From Cladobotryum mycophilum (Eukaryota > Ascomycota > Sordariomycetes > Hypocreales > Hypocreaceae): a stretch of DNA of 64,000 nucleotides. Of the stretch, positions 11,455-21,563 are shown piece after piece. The stretch lies in NCBI GenBank assembly GCA_036429605.1, contig JAVFKD010000015.1, forward strand, positions 3,061,421 to 3,125,420. The letters are read 5' to 3'. How positions within the stretch are numbered: the stretch's first letter is position 1; every line of letters starts with the position of its first letter. A model generated the notes under the pieces. The model saw nothing but the letters and a program-made list of their open reading frames with translations, was not told where the DNA came from and did no database searches. The position numbers were made by a program, and so were the translations under genes.

Positions 11455-12265
11455 TAAAAAATATATTATTATTATTATTACATTAACTAGCTTATCCTAT
11501 CTAATAGGGCCTTAGTTTTTTTACTATTATAAAAAACAAGGAGAAAAATTCGTATACTAGGAGAAAAAAACCCTATTATATTATATATACTATATTATTA
11601 TACTTAAATCAGTGTAGGCTCTTATTATTATTAATTAACTATTCTATAACTTATTAATCTTATTTTAAAAAAAGTTTATTAGGTTTTTAATATTATTAAT
11701 ATTTCTAATTAACAAAACTTCTAGATTATAGAAACTTTTTTAATTATAATTAATTATAAAGATTTTATATTTATATTATTTATTTTTTTAATATATTATT
11801 TATTAATAAGTTTAATATAAACTTATTTTTAATTTTATACTATTATTATTTATTTTCTATAATAATAATTATATTTTATTTCTTTTATGTTTAATAATTT
11901 CTTTTTATTATATTCTTTTATTATTTTTTACTATTATTTTTATTAATTATTATATACTTTTAAGCTTTTTTTATAAATACTTATATAATAAATTACTATA
12001 TAATAAAAAGATCTAAAATATATTACACTTACTTACTATTAATAGTCTAATTTACTAATTAAACCTATAACCTTAAGGTTCTTTTTTAATTACTTAACTA
12101 CCTTAATCTTCTTCTTCCTTCTTTATTATCATTAATATCACTACCACCACTACTACTATAATCCATAAGTAACCCTTATCCGCCCCAGCCTTATCTCTAT
12201 CAAAAGCATTAAATCGGTTCCAATGTCTGGTTATCGTGCTAGTAACTCTTTCAACTTCCTCGCCT
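11455..12265 (-). mobile_element. LINE 2, 3' fragment (minus strand)
   Basis: Starts with the reversed (TAA)n tail near 11462 and matches the 3' ends at 9230-10340, 20330-21000 and 41755-42560. The far end, about 12140-12265, is less mutated and shows fragments of a reading frame on the minus strand, with a HWNRFNAFDRDKAG-like stretch, before it stops abruptly at 12265. It sits between the two halves of other elements. Confidence 0.65.
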
Positions 12266-12819
12266 TAAAAATATATATATAAAATTAATTTATAATTAAT
12301 ATATATAAAAGATTATATTATTATTTATTAAAATAATTCTTTAATTATAATATTAAATATAATTAATTAATTTATATAAAAAAAGAATAATAATATATTA
12401 AATAATACTTTTAGATATAAAGGTTTAAGATTTTTATATAATAAATAAGATTATAAATAAATACTATAAAATAAAAAAGGTATATATATAATTTAAAAGT
12501 ATTTTTATTATTAAAAAAAGAATAGATTAATTAAATTAAAGGGATATAAATATATAAATAGAGTAAAAAAAGTAATAAAAAGGGTTTTATATAAAGATTA
12601 TATATTATAGTAAATATAATAAGATAGACTATAACATATAAACTTGTAAAAAAATAAAATAAAATAAAAAGAATATTTCTTATTTTATTATTAGTATAAT
12701 AGTTATTTAGTATTTTTTTAATATAGATATAAAAGAAAAGGGCTATAAGAAGGTGGTTTTATTTTAATCTAAATAAGTGGTCTGTTTGTTTTTATGGTCT
12801 GCTCGCTTGTGAATTATAT
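12266..12819 (+). mobile_element. Right half of a Tan1/Fot1-like element
   Basis: Matches 21000-21561 nearly base for base, apart from C/T-type changes, and ends in the same terminal repeat followed by TA at 12820-12821. Its left half is not adjacent because LINE 2 sequence lies directly before it. Mutated, with no open frame. Confidence 0.6.
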
Positions 12820-12910
12820 TAGTATTTTTAATATAAAAAGAAAAAGTTTATAAGACTATAGATATTAAAGAATTAATTTTATTAAATAAAAAGACTTTTA
12901 AAATTTATAA

Positions 12911-13387
12911 TTATTAAAAGGAAGTTGCCTCTCAGGCATAAAATTCCTTATAGCAATAAGTAATAAGCTTAGTAATAGTTTATATAAGCTATTATAGCTT
13001 AATCTAGAAGGCTTAGTTAGTCCTTTTAGAAACTTAGGGAAAAATAAGTATTTTAATAAACTAATTCCTAATAAGATTAGGCTTATAGGATTAGTTAACT
13101 ATTAAGACTAAAAAAAAAAGATAGGTTAAAATAAGATATTATATTTGATTTAACTAATTAATTAAAAGATAAGAATTTATTTACTATATATAGGTAAAAT
13201 AAATAGGGTATAGAAAGTAAAGGAATAAGCTAGAATAACTTATTAAACAAGAAATAATAGAATTATTGTTTATTATTAGAACCTACTGGACTAGGCTAGA
13301 ATAGCCTAGAAAACAATAGAAATAATAGACTTATTGTTTCTTATTGTTTAACCTAATCAATAGGGTATTGACTAGTTCATTTTAACA
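12911..13387 (-). repeat. LTR-like repeat, copy 1 (reversed)
   Basis: A 477-bp repeat whose ends read TGTTAAAAT...TTTTAACA in the opposite orientation, i.e. TG...CA ends with short terminal inverted repeats, as in Copia-type LTRs. It is an inverted partner of 14616-15088, and other copies are at 15089-15391 (partial) and 24249-24728. It is less mutated than the surrounding DNA. Confidence 0.65.
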
Positions 13388-14615
13388 TAACATAACTATG
13401 TATATAAAAAATCCTGTATTATATAATAAACTATTCTTTCTGAAAGGAATATTAGACTTAGCCTTATTAGGCTTAGATTAGCTTATATAAGCCGGAAGTT
13501 CTTTAGTATTTAAAAATTCCAATAAACTAGAATTATTAGTCTTTATAACATTAGTTAAATTAAAGATTAGACTAAAAAAATCTTCTTCTATTTCTGATTT
13601 TAAGGTCTCCTTAATGCTTTTACTTTTTTATTCTTTTTATTCCCTTTATTATCTTCCCTTTTAAAAGAATTAAACAAAGCCTTTAGCTTAGTGGCTTTAT
13701 AGCTAGCCTAATAAGCCAAGATAACCGGATTTTTAGTTTTTTCTAGAATATTAGTTATAAGGAATTAGATGTTAATCTATTCTATAGCCTGTTTTATAAT
13801 AAATAAGGTTCTAAGAGTCTTATAGATTTATTCTATTTAATTAAAAGTTTTTTTTAAATACTATAAGATATTAATTAATCTAGTCTTTAATATTTATATT
13901 AACTTTTATTCCTAATTGTCTAATTAATAAGCTATTAAAATAAATGTTAGACTTAAATAAAATACTTTTATAACCCAAATAAAAAATATATAAAATTCTT
14001 TATATAAAGATCTCTTTTATAGTTTTATAGAATAAAAAGATTATTTTTCTAGTATAAAATAAGCTATGTTTAAGCTATTTAGCTAAACTATAAAAACTAC
14101 TAGAATGACTATTATACTATTCTTAATTAATATTAATAGTAAGGCCTAGGCTAAGCTAGCTAAACCATTAATAATACTAAAATCTATAATAAAAATATTA
14201 TATTCTATTACTATTAATTAAATAAATAAAACTTACTTTTATTAATTATAACTTTCTAGCTTTATTAGCTTATAGAATTATTGAAATTTATAAACCTTTT
14301 TAAGGCTTTTCTAATAAAACATTTATTTAAAAGAGTATTTCTTAATATAATTAATATATTAGGAATTACTAAGGTATCTATTAAATTAAATTATTAATTA
14401 ATAATAATAGGTTCAGCAGTTAGATTAGTAATTAGATTTAAATCAGCGTTATTAATCAGTTTAATAAGCTAACTAATAGCTATTCTTAGTTCTAAAATAT
14501 CATCCTAAATAAACCTTATTTCTATAAAAATAAACTAGAATTAGGCTTGATCTATTTCTTCGAATATAGAATAAAGGCTTATTACTCTTGTTAGGTTTAT
14601 TTTCACTATTCCTTT
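13388..14615 (-). mobile_element. Spacer between two inverted LTR-like repeats, decayed gag-like region
   Basis: A 1.2-kb stretch between the inverted 470-bp repeats. On the minus strand near 14380-14600 a frame interrupted by stops reads FEEIDQA and DDILELRIAIS-like blocks, which look like a RIP-broken structural (gag-like) reading frame. No complete gene is present. I infer the remains of an LTR element rearranged so that its terminal repeats face each other. Confidence 0.4.
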
Positions 14616-15088
14616 TGTTAAAATGAACTAGTTAATACCCTATTGATTAGGTTAAACAATAAGAAACAATAAATCTATTGTTTCTATTGTTTTCTAGGCT
14701 ATTCTAGCCTAGTCCAGTAGGTTCTAATAATAAACAATAATTCTATTATTTCTTATTTAATAAACTATTCTAGCTTATTTCTTTACTTTTTATATCTTAC
14801 CTATTTTACCTATGTATAATAAATAGATTCTTATCTTCTAATTAATTAATTAAATTAAATATAATATTTTATCTTAACCTATTTTCTTTTAGCCTTAATA
14901 GCTAACTAATCCTATAAACCTAATCTTATTAAGAATTAGCTTATTAAGATACTTATTCTTCCCTAAGCTTTTAAAAGAACTAACTAAACCTTCTAGATTA
15001 AGCTATAATAGCTTATATAAGCTATTACTAAGCTTATTACTTATTACTATAAGGAATTTTATGCCTGAGAGGCAACTTCCTTTTAACA
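14616..15088 (+). repeat. LTR-like repeat, copy 2
   Basis: A 473-bp copy in the forward orientation, beginning TGTTAAAATGAAC and ending CTTCCTTTTAACA. Together with 12911-13387 it makes a 2.2-kb inverted structure. The third, 5'-shortened copy follows directly. Confidence 0.65.
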
Positions 15089-15391
15089 GGTTTATAGGAT
15101 TAATTAGTTATTAAAGTTAAAAGAAAATTAAGATAAGATATTATATTTAATCTATTAATTAACTAGAAGATCAGAATTTATTTATTATATATAAATAAAA
15201 TAAATAAGGTATAAAAAGTAAAAGAATAAATTAGAATAGCCTATAGAATAATAGAAATAATAGGATTATTGTCTATTATTAGAACTTACTAGAATAGGCT
15301 AGAATAGCCTAGAAAACAATAGAAACAATAGCTATATTATTTTTTATTTTTAAAACCTAATTAATAAGGTATTAACTAGTTCATTTTAACA
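15089..15391 (-). repeat. LTR-like repeat, copy 3 (partial)
   Basis: Matches bases 13080-13387 of copy 1 in the same orientation, lacks about 165 bp at its left side, and is more mutated. It abuts copy 2 with no spacer. Confidence 0.6.
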
Positions 15392-15747
15392 AGAATAAGT
15401 AACCTTTAATTAATATTTACTCGTTTAATATAATTAGTTAATCTATTACTTTTTTATACAGGTTATGCTTAGTTACATCACTATTACATTTCACTACAAT
15501 ACACTTGGATTAGCATTTACGTATAGCATAGACATTAAGAAGTTCCTTAGGAGCTTAAAACAATACACTACTACCGTAAAGTAAAGATAACTTGCTGTCT
15601 GGTTTAACTAAGCAAATAGTATATAATTTAGGATTAGTTTTAGATAAGATACTAGATAGGAGAAAAGCACAATAGCAATACGAAGCTCCGTTACAAATTA
15701 TACTAAACCAGCCTCCTCGGTTATACTTAACATTTATATCTATAAGA

Positions 15748-16930
15748 ACAAGGCCTTGCCTTTTATACAGCGTGACTAAATTTAAGCTATCAATGTTCCA
15801 TTCAAGATATTAGTTAAGTAATAGTATATATATAATATATTACATTACTTATTACCTCTTTTTAGTTAAATTATTAATGTAATCCACAAGCGAGCGGACC
15901 ATCTTTATAACCTATATAAAGCACTATTTTTAGCCCCCCTATAAAAACCATAATCTTTTAATAGAATTTAATAAAAAATTAGATATAGATGAGATATTAT
16001 ATAATAATAAAACAGTATTTTTCTTAGATTTTATATAATTTTATTAAATAGTTTATTTAAATATATATTTATAAAAATATCTTATATAAAAGTCTTAAAA
16101 TAACTATTTAAATAAAATTATATAAAATTTTTTAAAAAGTCTTATTTAATAATTATATTATAATAAACATATATATAAATTTTTATTAATTTTAATTAAA
16201 AGCTTATTGTTTTTGTAAGGGGGTTAATTATAAAATAAAAAGTAAATATAGAGAGTAGTCCGCTCGCTTGTGTGGTCTGCTCGCTTATGGATTACGTTAT
16301 ATCTTTTTAAAAGTAAAGAATATAATTTAAATTATTTATTTAATAATTATTTTAATTTATACTATTTCTTATATATTTCTATAACTCTATAATTATTAGT
16401 TTAAATCTATTAGTAATAGGGCAAGGCCTTGCTTTTTATATAGCCTGGCTAGATTTAGCCTATAAATATTCTACTCAAAACATTGATTAGGCGATAACAT
16501 ATATATAATACATTACGCAACCTATTACCTCCTTTTAGTTAGCCTGCTATGTCTTTCTAAAAACAAGAAATACAATCTAAATTATCTATCCGATAGGTGT
16601 TTTAATTTACACCGCTACTTTTATGTCTTTGTAACTCTGTACTTAGTGGTCTAAATCTATTAGTAATAGGGCGAGGCCTTGCTTTTTATACAGCCTAGCT
16701 GGATTTAGCCTATAAATGTTCTACTCAAGACATTGATCAGGCGATGATATATGCATAGCGCATTGCGCAGCCTATTGCCTCCTTTTAATTAGGCTGTTAT
16801 GTCTTTTTAAAAGCAAGGAATACAGTTTAAATTATCTGTCCGATAGGTGTTTTAACTTACACCGCTACTTTTATGTCTCTGTAACTCTGTACTTAGTGGT
16901 CTAAATCTATTAGTAATAGGGCAAGGCCTT
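15748..16930. repeat. 250-bp tandem repeat, three units, first one split by a MITE
   Basis: The block GGCAAGGCCTTGCTTTTTATA recurs at 16420, 16670 and (truncated) 16920, giving an exact 250-bp period. The first unit starts at 15748, and its distance to the next block is 673 bp: 250 plus the 423 bp taken by the MITE and its duplicated TA. Similarity is higher between units 2 and 3, while unit 1 is heavily mutated. The repeat ends at about 16930, exactly where base composition becomes normal upstream of the secreted-protein gene. No frame is open. Confidence 0.85.
15877..16297. mobile_element. 421-bp Vader-like MITE inserted in a tandem repeat unit
   Basis: The terminal inverted repeat begins ATGTAATCC/ACGTAATCC, followed by AAGCGAGCGGACCA-type units, with TA at 15875-15876 and 16298-16299. 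The interior is decayed AT-rich sequence with residual inverted symmetry. Removing 421 bp and one TA restores the 250-bp period of the host tandem repeat, which fixes both boundaries. Confidence 0.9.
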
Positions 16931-17345
16931 GATAACGCGAGCGTCGGGTATGCCCACCAAGGCCGGCCGGACCTTGAAAGAGCGGCGTCTACTGCGGCTT
17001 TAGAATATTTGAGTAGCGTAAAATACTTTGTGTGGTGTTTTCAATGGAACTCTTCTATGGACGCGTTCCGGGCAGAATGCTTGAGTATGTTTCCTCCTGT
17101 ATGAGGTAAGGAGGTTACACTTACTAATTCTGCAAGGGATATAAGACATGACTTGGATAACAGGGAGATTAACAGGGAGATTAGCAGGTCGAGCGAGCCG
17201 ATAATTTTCGGGGTGATTGTCTCGGGCTACTTCTCTCACTCAGAAGAGTTAAGCGTAAATCTGAAGTTCCGTAGTATATATAATCCGTAACAGACACCTC
17301 ACTGCAAGTTCTTATCTTTCCATAAACCAACACATTCAATCCATT
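16931..17345 (+). promoter_or_regulatory. Upstream region and TATA box of the secreted-protein gene
   Basis: The sequence changes abruptly at 16931 from AT-rich repeat to mixed composition. A TATATATAA box lies at about 17275-17283, roughly 65 bp before the ATG, followed by a short C/A-rich leader. No other gene is visible in the 415 bp. Confidence 0.5.
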
Positions 17346-18635
17346 ATGAAGCCAACCTTTCTCTTTAAGGCCCTCGTCTTCATCTCCCCTTTCCTCTCTG
17401 TTGAGGCAGGCTCCCCTTTTCATGACTATGGTGAGCTTAGGCTTGCTGTAAGCCAACATCATGATAGCATCTGGACTTCCGACGAGGGTGACAAAGTGAA
17501 AAAGCCGCTTACACTTTGCAACCCGGACGGCTTCTACAATTCGGACCCAGAGAGAATCCTCCGCCCCTTTGGCAGTGTCGCTATTGACGCCGTTAAAGGC
17601 GTGAAAACCAAGCGACTCATGCTGGTTGGCGGCATAAACCCTGACAAATGGAACAAGACAAACCCAGTTGTTGTGTTTCCTGAACGCATGAAGCTTATAA
17701 ACAGTTTTCGCAAGTGTGTGCGCATAAAATTCTCCCTCTGGGAACTTGATTGCAAGCAGGGGTATGTGGCATTGGGCCATGTTGCGACTAAGACAGACGA
17801 AAAGCCTGACACCAAAGGATTTTACTGTGTACGAAAGGACTTTGTCGAGCGTGGTACACTGAAACAAACTATTTGGGATGATACAGAAGATATTTGCGTT
17901 AGTCACTACGCTTTGGAAGATATTGTCCCTAAGGCTTCGACAACCGCCGATGGCAGTCAAAACATTCCCCTATATGCAAGTTCCTTTCAAGCTATATATA
18001 AGGGAAATAGGCCAGCCGAAGTCTGGACTTTGTCGTTAAACTTTTCGAGCAATGCTAAGGATTTCTCCGAATTGCCACCAAAATTCCCGGACATCAAGAG
18101 CGCTATTGCTGCCAAGGGAAAAGTCTTTAACGAAACGAGGCTGTCTAAGGTGACCCTACCCCTGACCGCACTGTTTCCGCCTGATGACCCAACGATGTAT
18201 AAGACTCCAGTTGGGGAGCGCTTTGCTACTATTAGCACATTCATGGGGTGGTATGTTCCGTCAGTTATCCCTAATGATACGGATGAAAAACAGACTAGGA
18301 CAGGCAGTATTACATATGGCGTTTCTACGGAGACAACTAAGCACGAGGAGCAGACCGGTGGTCTTGAAATCTCGGCAGGGGTTGGTATCAAGGCCTTTGA
18401 ATTTGGAATTTCTCTTAATCGCCAGTTATTTAGCTCGAAGACAGAGATTAGGAGGGCATTAGAGTGGAAAGTACTAGGATGGTCTCATAATAGTGGTCCG
18501 CGCAGTACTCTTGTTACATTTGCTGAACAGCTAAAGGTAAATATTACGACTGTAGATAAGAAGGTAACCTTTGGGCAAGATGTAACTAGTATAGTTGAGG
18601 GAATCCTGTTTTATAGAGAAGTAAAGCATGTTTAA
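17346..18635 (+). CDS. Secreted Vps62/DUF946-like protein, island gene in RIP-affected DNA
   Basis: 429 aa, one exon. Residues 1-21 are a clear signal peptide (hydrophobic FLFKALVFISPFLSVEA, then Gly-Ser), so the product should enter the secretory pathway. Residues about 30-180 resemble the Vps62/DUF946 family. Seen are an SIW block at 41-43, SLWELD at 130-135, GYVALGHVA at 139-147, YCVRKDF at 160-166 and IWDD at 176-179. Five N-glycosylation sequons lie near residues 103, 232, 262, 310 and 399. Residues 318-362 are a Ser/Thr/Gly-rich stretch of alternating polar and apolar residues (GGLEISAGVGIKAFEFGISL), as in the C-terminal parts of some fungal Vps62-like proteins and in membrane-inserting beta-hairpins. 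The molecular function is not known. The gene is intact although flanked on both sides by heavily mutated transposons. A minus-strand frame at 17181-17960 is taken as a shadow. Confidence 0.8.
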   Translation: MKPTFLFKALVFISPFLSVEAGSPFHDYGELRLAVSQHHDSIWTSDEGDKVKKPLTLCNPDGFYNSDPERILRPFGSVAIDAVKGVKTKRLMLVGGINPDKWNKTNPVVVFPERMKLINSFRKCVRIKFSLWELDCKQGYVALGHVATKTDEKPDTKGFYCVRKDFVERGTLKQTIWDDTEDICVSHYALEDIVPKASTTADGSQNIPLYASSFQAIYKGNRPAEVWTLSLNFSSNAKDFSELPPKFPDIKSAIAAKGKVFNETRLSKVTLPLTALFPPDDPTMYKTPVGERFATISTFMGWYVPSVIPNDTDEKQTRTGSITYGVSTETTKHEEQTGGLEISAGVGIKAFEFGISLNRQLFSSKTEIRRALEWKVLGWSHNSGPRSTLVTFAEQLKVNITTVDKKVTFGQDVTSIVEGILFYREVKHV

Positions 18636-18867
18636 ATAGAATTCTAATAGGTTATATAAAGATTATAATACTAAAGACAGGACATTTAAGTATCATAAGA
18701 TTATGACATGCCAGATGATTTTGAATAAGAATAAGTTAGATTGTAGTGTATAATTGTAATAGTAAATTAAAGTAAGCCAAATAATGGGTTTAAGTATTAT
18801 AATTTAAGTATTAAATATAAAGAATAAATACTAATATTAAGACTTAAGAATTAATAAATAACATAAT
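18636..18867. other. 3' flank of the island gene, AT content rising
   Basis: Directly after the stop codon the sequence becomes AT-rich. No gene or clear repeat is seen in these 230 bp, which presumably include the 3' UTR. Confidence 0.4.
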
Positions 18868-19130
18868 ATAAAATATTCCAGGCGTTTCCTAATAAGACTA
18901 ACTTAGATTATAGTTTGATATTAGCAGTGGATTAGAGGAAGATTAAGTAATCAATTTAAGATATTATAGTTTAGGTCTTAGGTACTAATAATAAACAATT
19001 ATAATGTATGAATGACTAAGTAAAGATATAAGAAAAATATATAGGTTGGTATATATAATAATTAGGTTTATGATAATTTAAACAAATATAAGCTTTTTTT
19101 AATGGAAATAAACTAAGTACTTAATAATTA
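18868..19130 (-). repeat. Gypsy LTR fragment (reversed)
   Basis: Begins with a TTCCAGGCGTTTCCTAATAAG-type block near 18878 that matches the end of the LTR at 32864-33344 in reverse. It then follows that LTR through a GGATTAGAGGAAG-like segment and a decayed TAGTTTAGGT block for about 260 bp. It is truncated at the right, and the sequence to 19328 is unassigned. Confidence 0.6.
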
Positions 19131-19328
19131 TTATAATTATTTAATAAGCTTAGTATTTAAAGGTAAGCTAGATTAGTAAGATAATTGGCTAGCTTATTTA
19201 AGGATTTGTTATAGTTATATTAGGTTGTGAAATAGCTAGCCTTATATAGTAAGAGGAAGAGGCTTTAGAATTGTTTATGTAAGATTACGGAGAAAAACAG
19301 AAAAAGGAGATTTTTATAGTTATAGCAC

Positions 19329-19506
19329 TGTGACGTTCCGGGCGTTTCCCAATAAGACATAACTGACATTATAGTTTAATATTATGAATAGATTAAAATA
19401 ATATTAAACAATGAGATAAAGTATTATAATTTAGATATTAAATATTAATAATAAATAATTATATTAATGATTAATTAAATATATAAAAAGGTTATATAAA
19501 TTAGTA
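19329..19506 (-). repeat. Gypsy LTR fragment (reversed), cut by a Fot1-like element
   Basis: Starts with TGTGACGTTCCGGGCGTTTC, the least mutated LTR end in the window, and follows the LTR for about 175 bp until the TA target of the next element at 19507-19508. Confidence 0.7.
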
Positions 19507-19735
19507 TAATATAATCTATAAGCGAGCGGACTATATAAGTAAGCGAACTACCCTCTATAATAATATTTACTTTTATATCTATATATTAAACTTTTTTATA
19601 ATCTCTTATAATAAAACCCTTAAATAAAAATAAAAAATTATTTATCTTTTAAGTTTTTAAATAAAACTTAAATTTAAGTCTTAAAATTATAATTAAAATT
19701 TATAATATTAATTATATAATAATCTTTTAATATTA

Positions 19736-20170
19736 ACGTAGGTGCATAGTGAGTTAGCCAGCATAGTGAGCTAGCCACTCCTTATCGCATAGTAAAAAGG
19801 TCTTTTTAAGAAATCATAACTTTTTTAAATTAAGCTTAAAATAAATAGGATTTTCAGATAAGGCTAATTAGCTATATCTAAATAAATAAAAAAATACTAC
19901 AAGATTAAGAAGTCTTTAATTATATAGTAATTAAGTAAATAAGAAAAGTGGATACTAATTATCCCTGCTTTTGATATATATGTAGTTTAGAGCTGCTCAA
20001 GATTTTATAAGATTTCTTTATGTATTTGAATATAGCTAATTAGCCTTATCTGAAAATCCTATTTATTTTAAGCTTAATTTAAAAAAGTTATGATTTCTTA
20101 AAAAAGCTTTTTACTATGCGATAAGGAGTGGCTAGCTCACTATGCTGGCTAACTCACTATGCACCTACGT
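19736..20170. mobile_element. 435-bp MITE, second family (ACGTAGGTGC ends)
   Basis: Flanked by TA at 19734-19735 and 20171-20172. Its arms are almost perfect inverted repeats for at least 150 bp. The ends carry two GTGAGTTAGCCAGCATAGTGAG-like units, with the ACGTAGGTGCATAGTGAG terminus. It is much less mutated than its host, with a C- and G-containing end, so it may be recent. A left-end fragment of the same family is at 23359-23400. Same TA-target, ACGTA-starting style as the first family, but a different sequence. Confidence 0.85.
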
Positions 20171-20329
20171 TATACTAATATATTTTTATAATAGAATATA
20201 ATTATTAATTTAATAAATCTTATAAAATTAAAAAATAAAAGATTATAATTAAATATATAATTAATTTATTTATATAATTATTTCTATTTAAATTATTTAA
20301 TATTAAAAAAAATAATTAATTATTTATAA

Positions 20330-21000
20330 TAATGAAGAAGGAAGAAGAAGATCAAGGCAGCTGAGCAACTAAAAGAGAACCTTAAGGCTATGGGTTTAAT
20401 TAGTAAATCAGGCTATTAACAGTAGGTAAGCGTGATGCGTTTTAGATCTTTTTATTATATAGTAATTCGCTGTATAAGTACTTATAAAAAGGCCTAAAGG
20501 TATATAAGAATTAATAAAAATAATAATAAAAAATAATAAAAGAATATAATAAAAAGAATTATTAAAAATAAAAAAAATAAAGTATAATTATTATTATAAA
20601 AAACAAAAAATAATAGTATAAAACTAAAAATAAGTTTATATGAAACTTATTAATAGATAATATATTAAAAAAAATAATAGTATAAATATAAAGTTTTTAT
20701 AATTAATTATAATTAAAAGAGTTTTTATAATCTAAGGGCTTTATTAATTAGGAATATTAATAATACTAAAAGCTTAATAAATTTCCCCTAGAATAAGACT
20801 AATAAGCTATAGAATAACTAATTAATAATAGTAAGAGCTTATACTAACTTAGGCGTAATAATACAGTATATATAATATAATAGGGTTTTTTCCTCCCGGT
20901 ATATAGGTTTTTTATTTTATTTTTTATAATAGTAGAGGGACTAAGGCTCTATTAGATAGGATAAGCTAGTTAGTGTAATAATAATAATAATAATAATAAA
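20330..21000 (+). mobile_element. LINE 2, 3' fragment with (TAA)n tail
   Basis: Ends with the shared 3' block (about 20885-20975, including GGATAAGCTAGTTAGTG) and a (TAA)n run at 20976-20998. The first 130 bp are less mutated and show a broken plus-strand frame with an AAEQLKENLKAMGLISKSGY-like stretch that then hits stops. Confidence 0.65.
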
Positions 21001-21563
21001 GAAAATATTAAAGAATATATATAAGACTAATTTATAATTAGAATATATAAAGAATTATATTATTATTTACTAAAATAATTTTTTAATTATAATATTAAAT
21101 ATAATTAATTAATTTATAAAAAGTAATAATAATAATAATATATTAAATAATATTTTTATATATAAAAGTTTAAGATTTTATATAATAAATAAAACTATAA
21201 ATAAATATTATAAAATAAAAAAGTATTTATATAATTTAAAGGTATTTTCATTATTAAAAAAGAATTAATTAATTAGATTAAAAGAATATAAATATGTAAA
21301 TAAAGTAAAAGAAATAATAAAAAAGCTTATATATAAAGATTATATGTTATAGTAAATATAATAAGATAGGCTATAATATATAAACTTATAAAAAAATAAA
21401 ATAAAATAAAAAGAATATTCTTTATTTTATTATTAATATAATAGTTACTTAGTATTTTTTTAATATAAGTATAAAAGAAAAGGGCTATAAGAAGATGGCT
21501 TTATTCTAATTTAAATAAGTGATCCGCTTGCTTGTGTGGTCTGCTCGCTTGTGGATTATGTTA

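Larger units (their letters stand above)
19509..21561. mobile_element. Fot1/Tan1-like element with two nested insertions
   Basis: Left end at 19509 (mutated ACGTAATCC end, AAGCGAGCGGAC) preceded by TA, and right end at 21561 followed by TA. It contains a 435-bp MITE (19736-20170) and a LINE 2 3' fragment (about 20330-21000), leaving about 950 bp of its own sequence. The left part matches the reverse complement of 49050-49380 and the right part matches 12266-12819. No transposase frame survives. Confidence 0.65.

Noticed and set aside
2566..16930. The AT-rich block as organellar, viral or bacterial DNA
   Set aside because: Directional C-to-T/G-to-A differences between copies, nested LINE and LTR elements with target duplications, and no organellar genes point to RIP-mutated nuclear repeats.
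17181..17960. A 259-codon minus-strand frame opposite the secreted-protein gene
   Set aside because: The plus-strand frame has a signal peptide, a recognisable family pattern and a TATA box. The minus frame has none of these, and its length follows from the codon composition of the plus strand.
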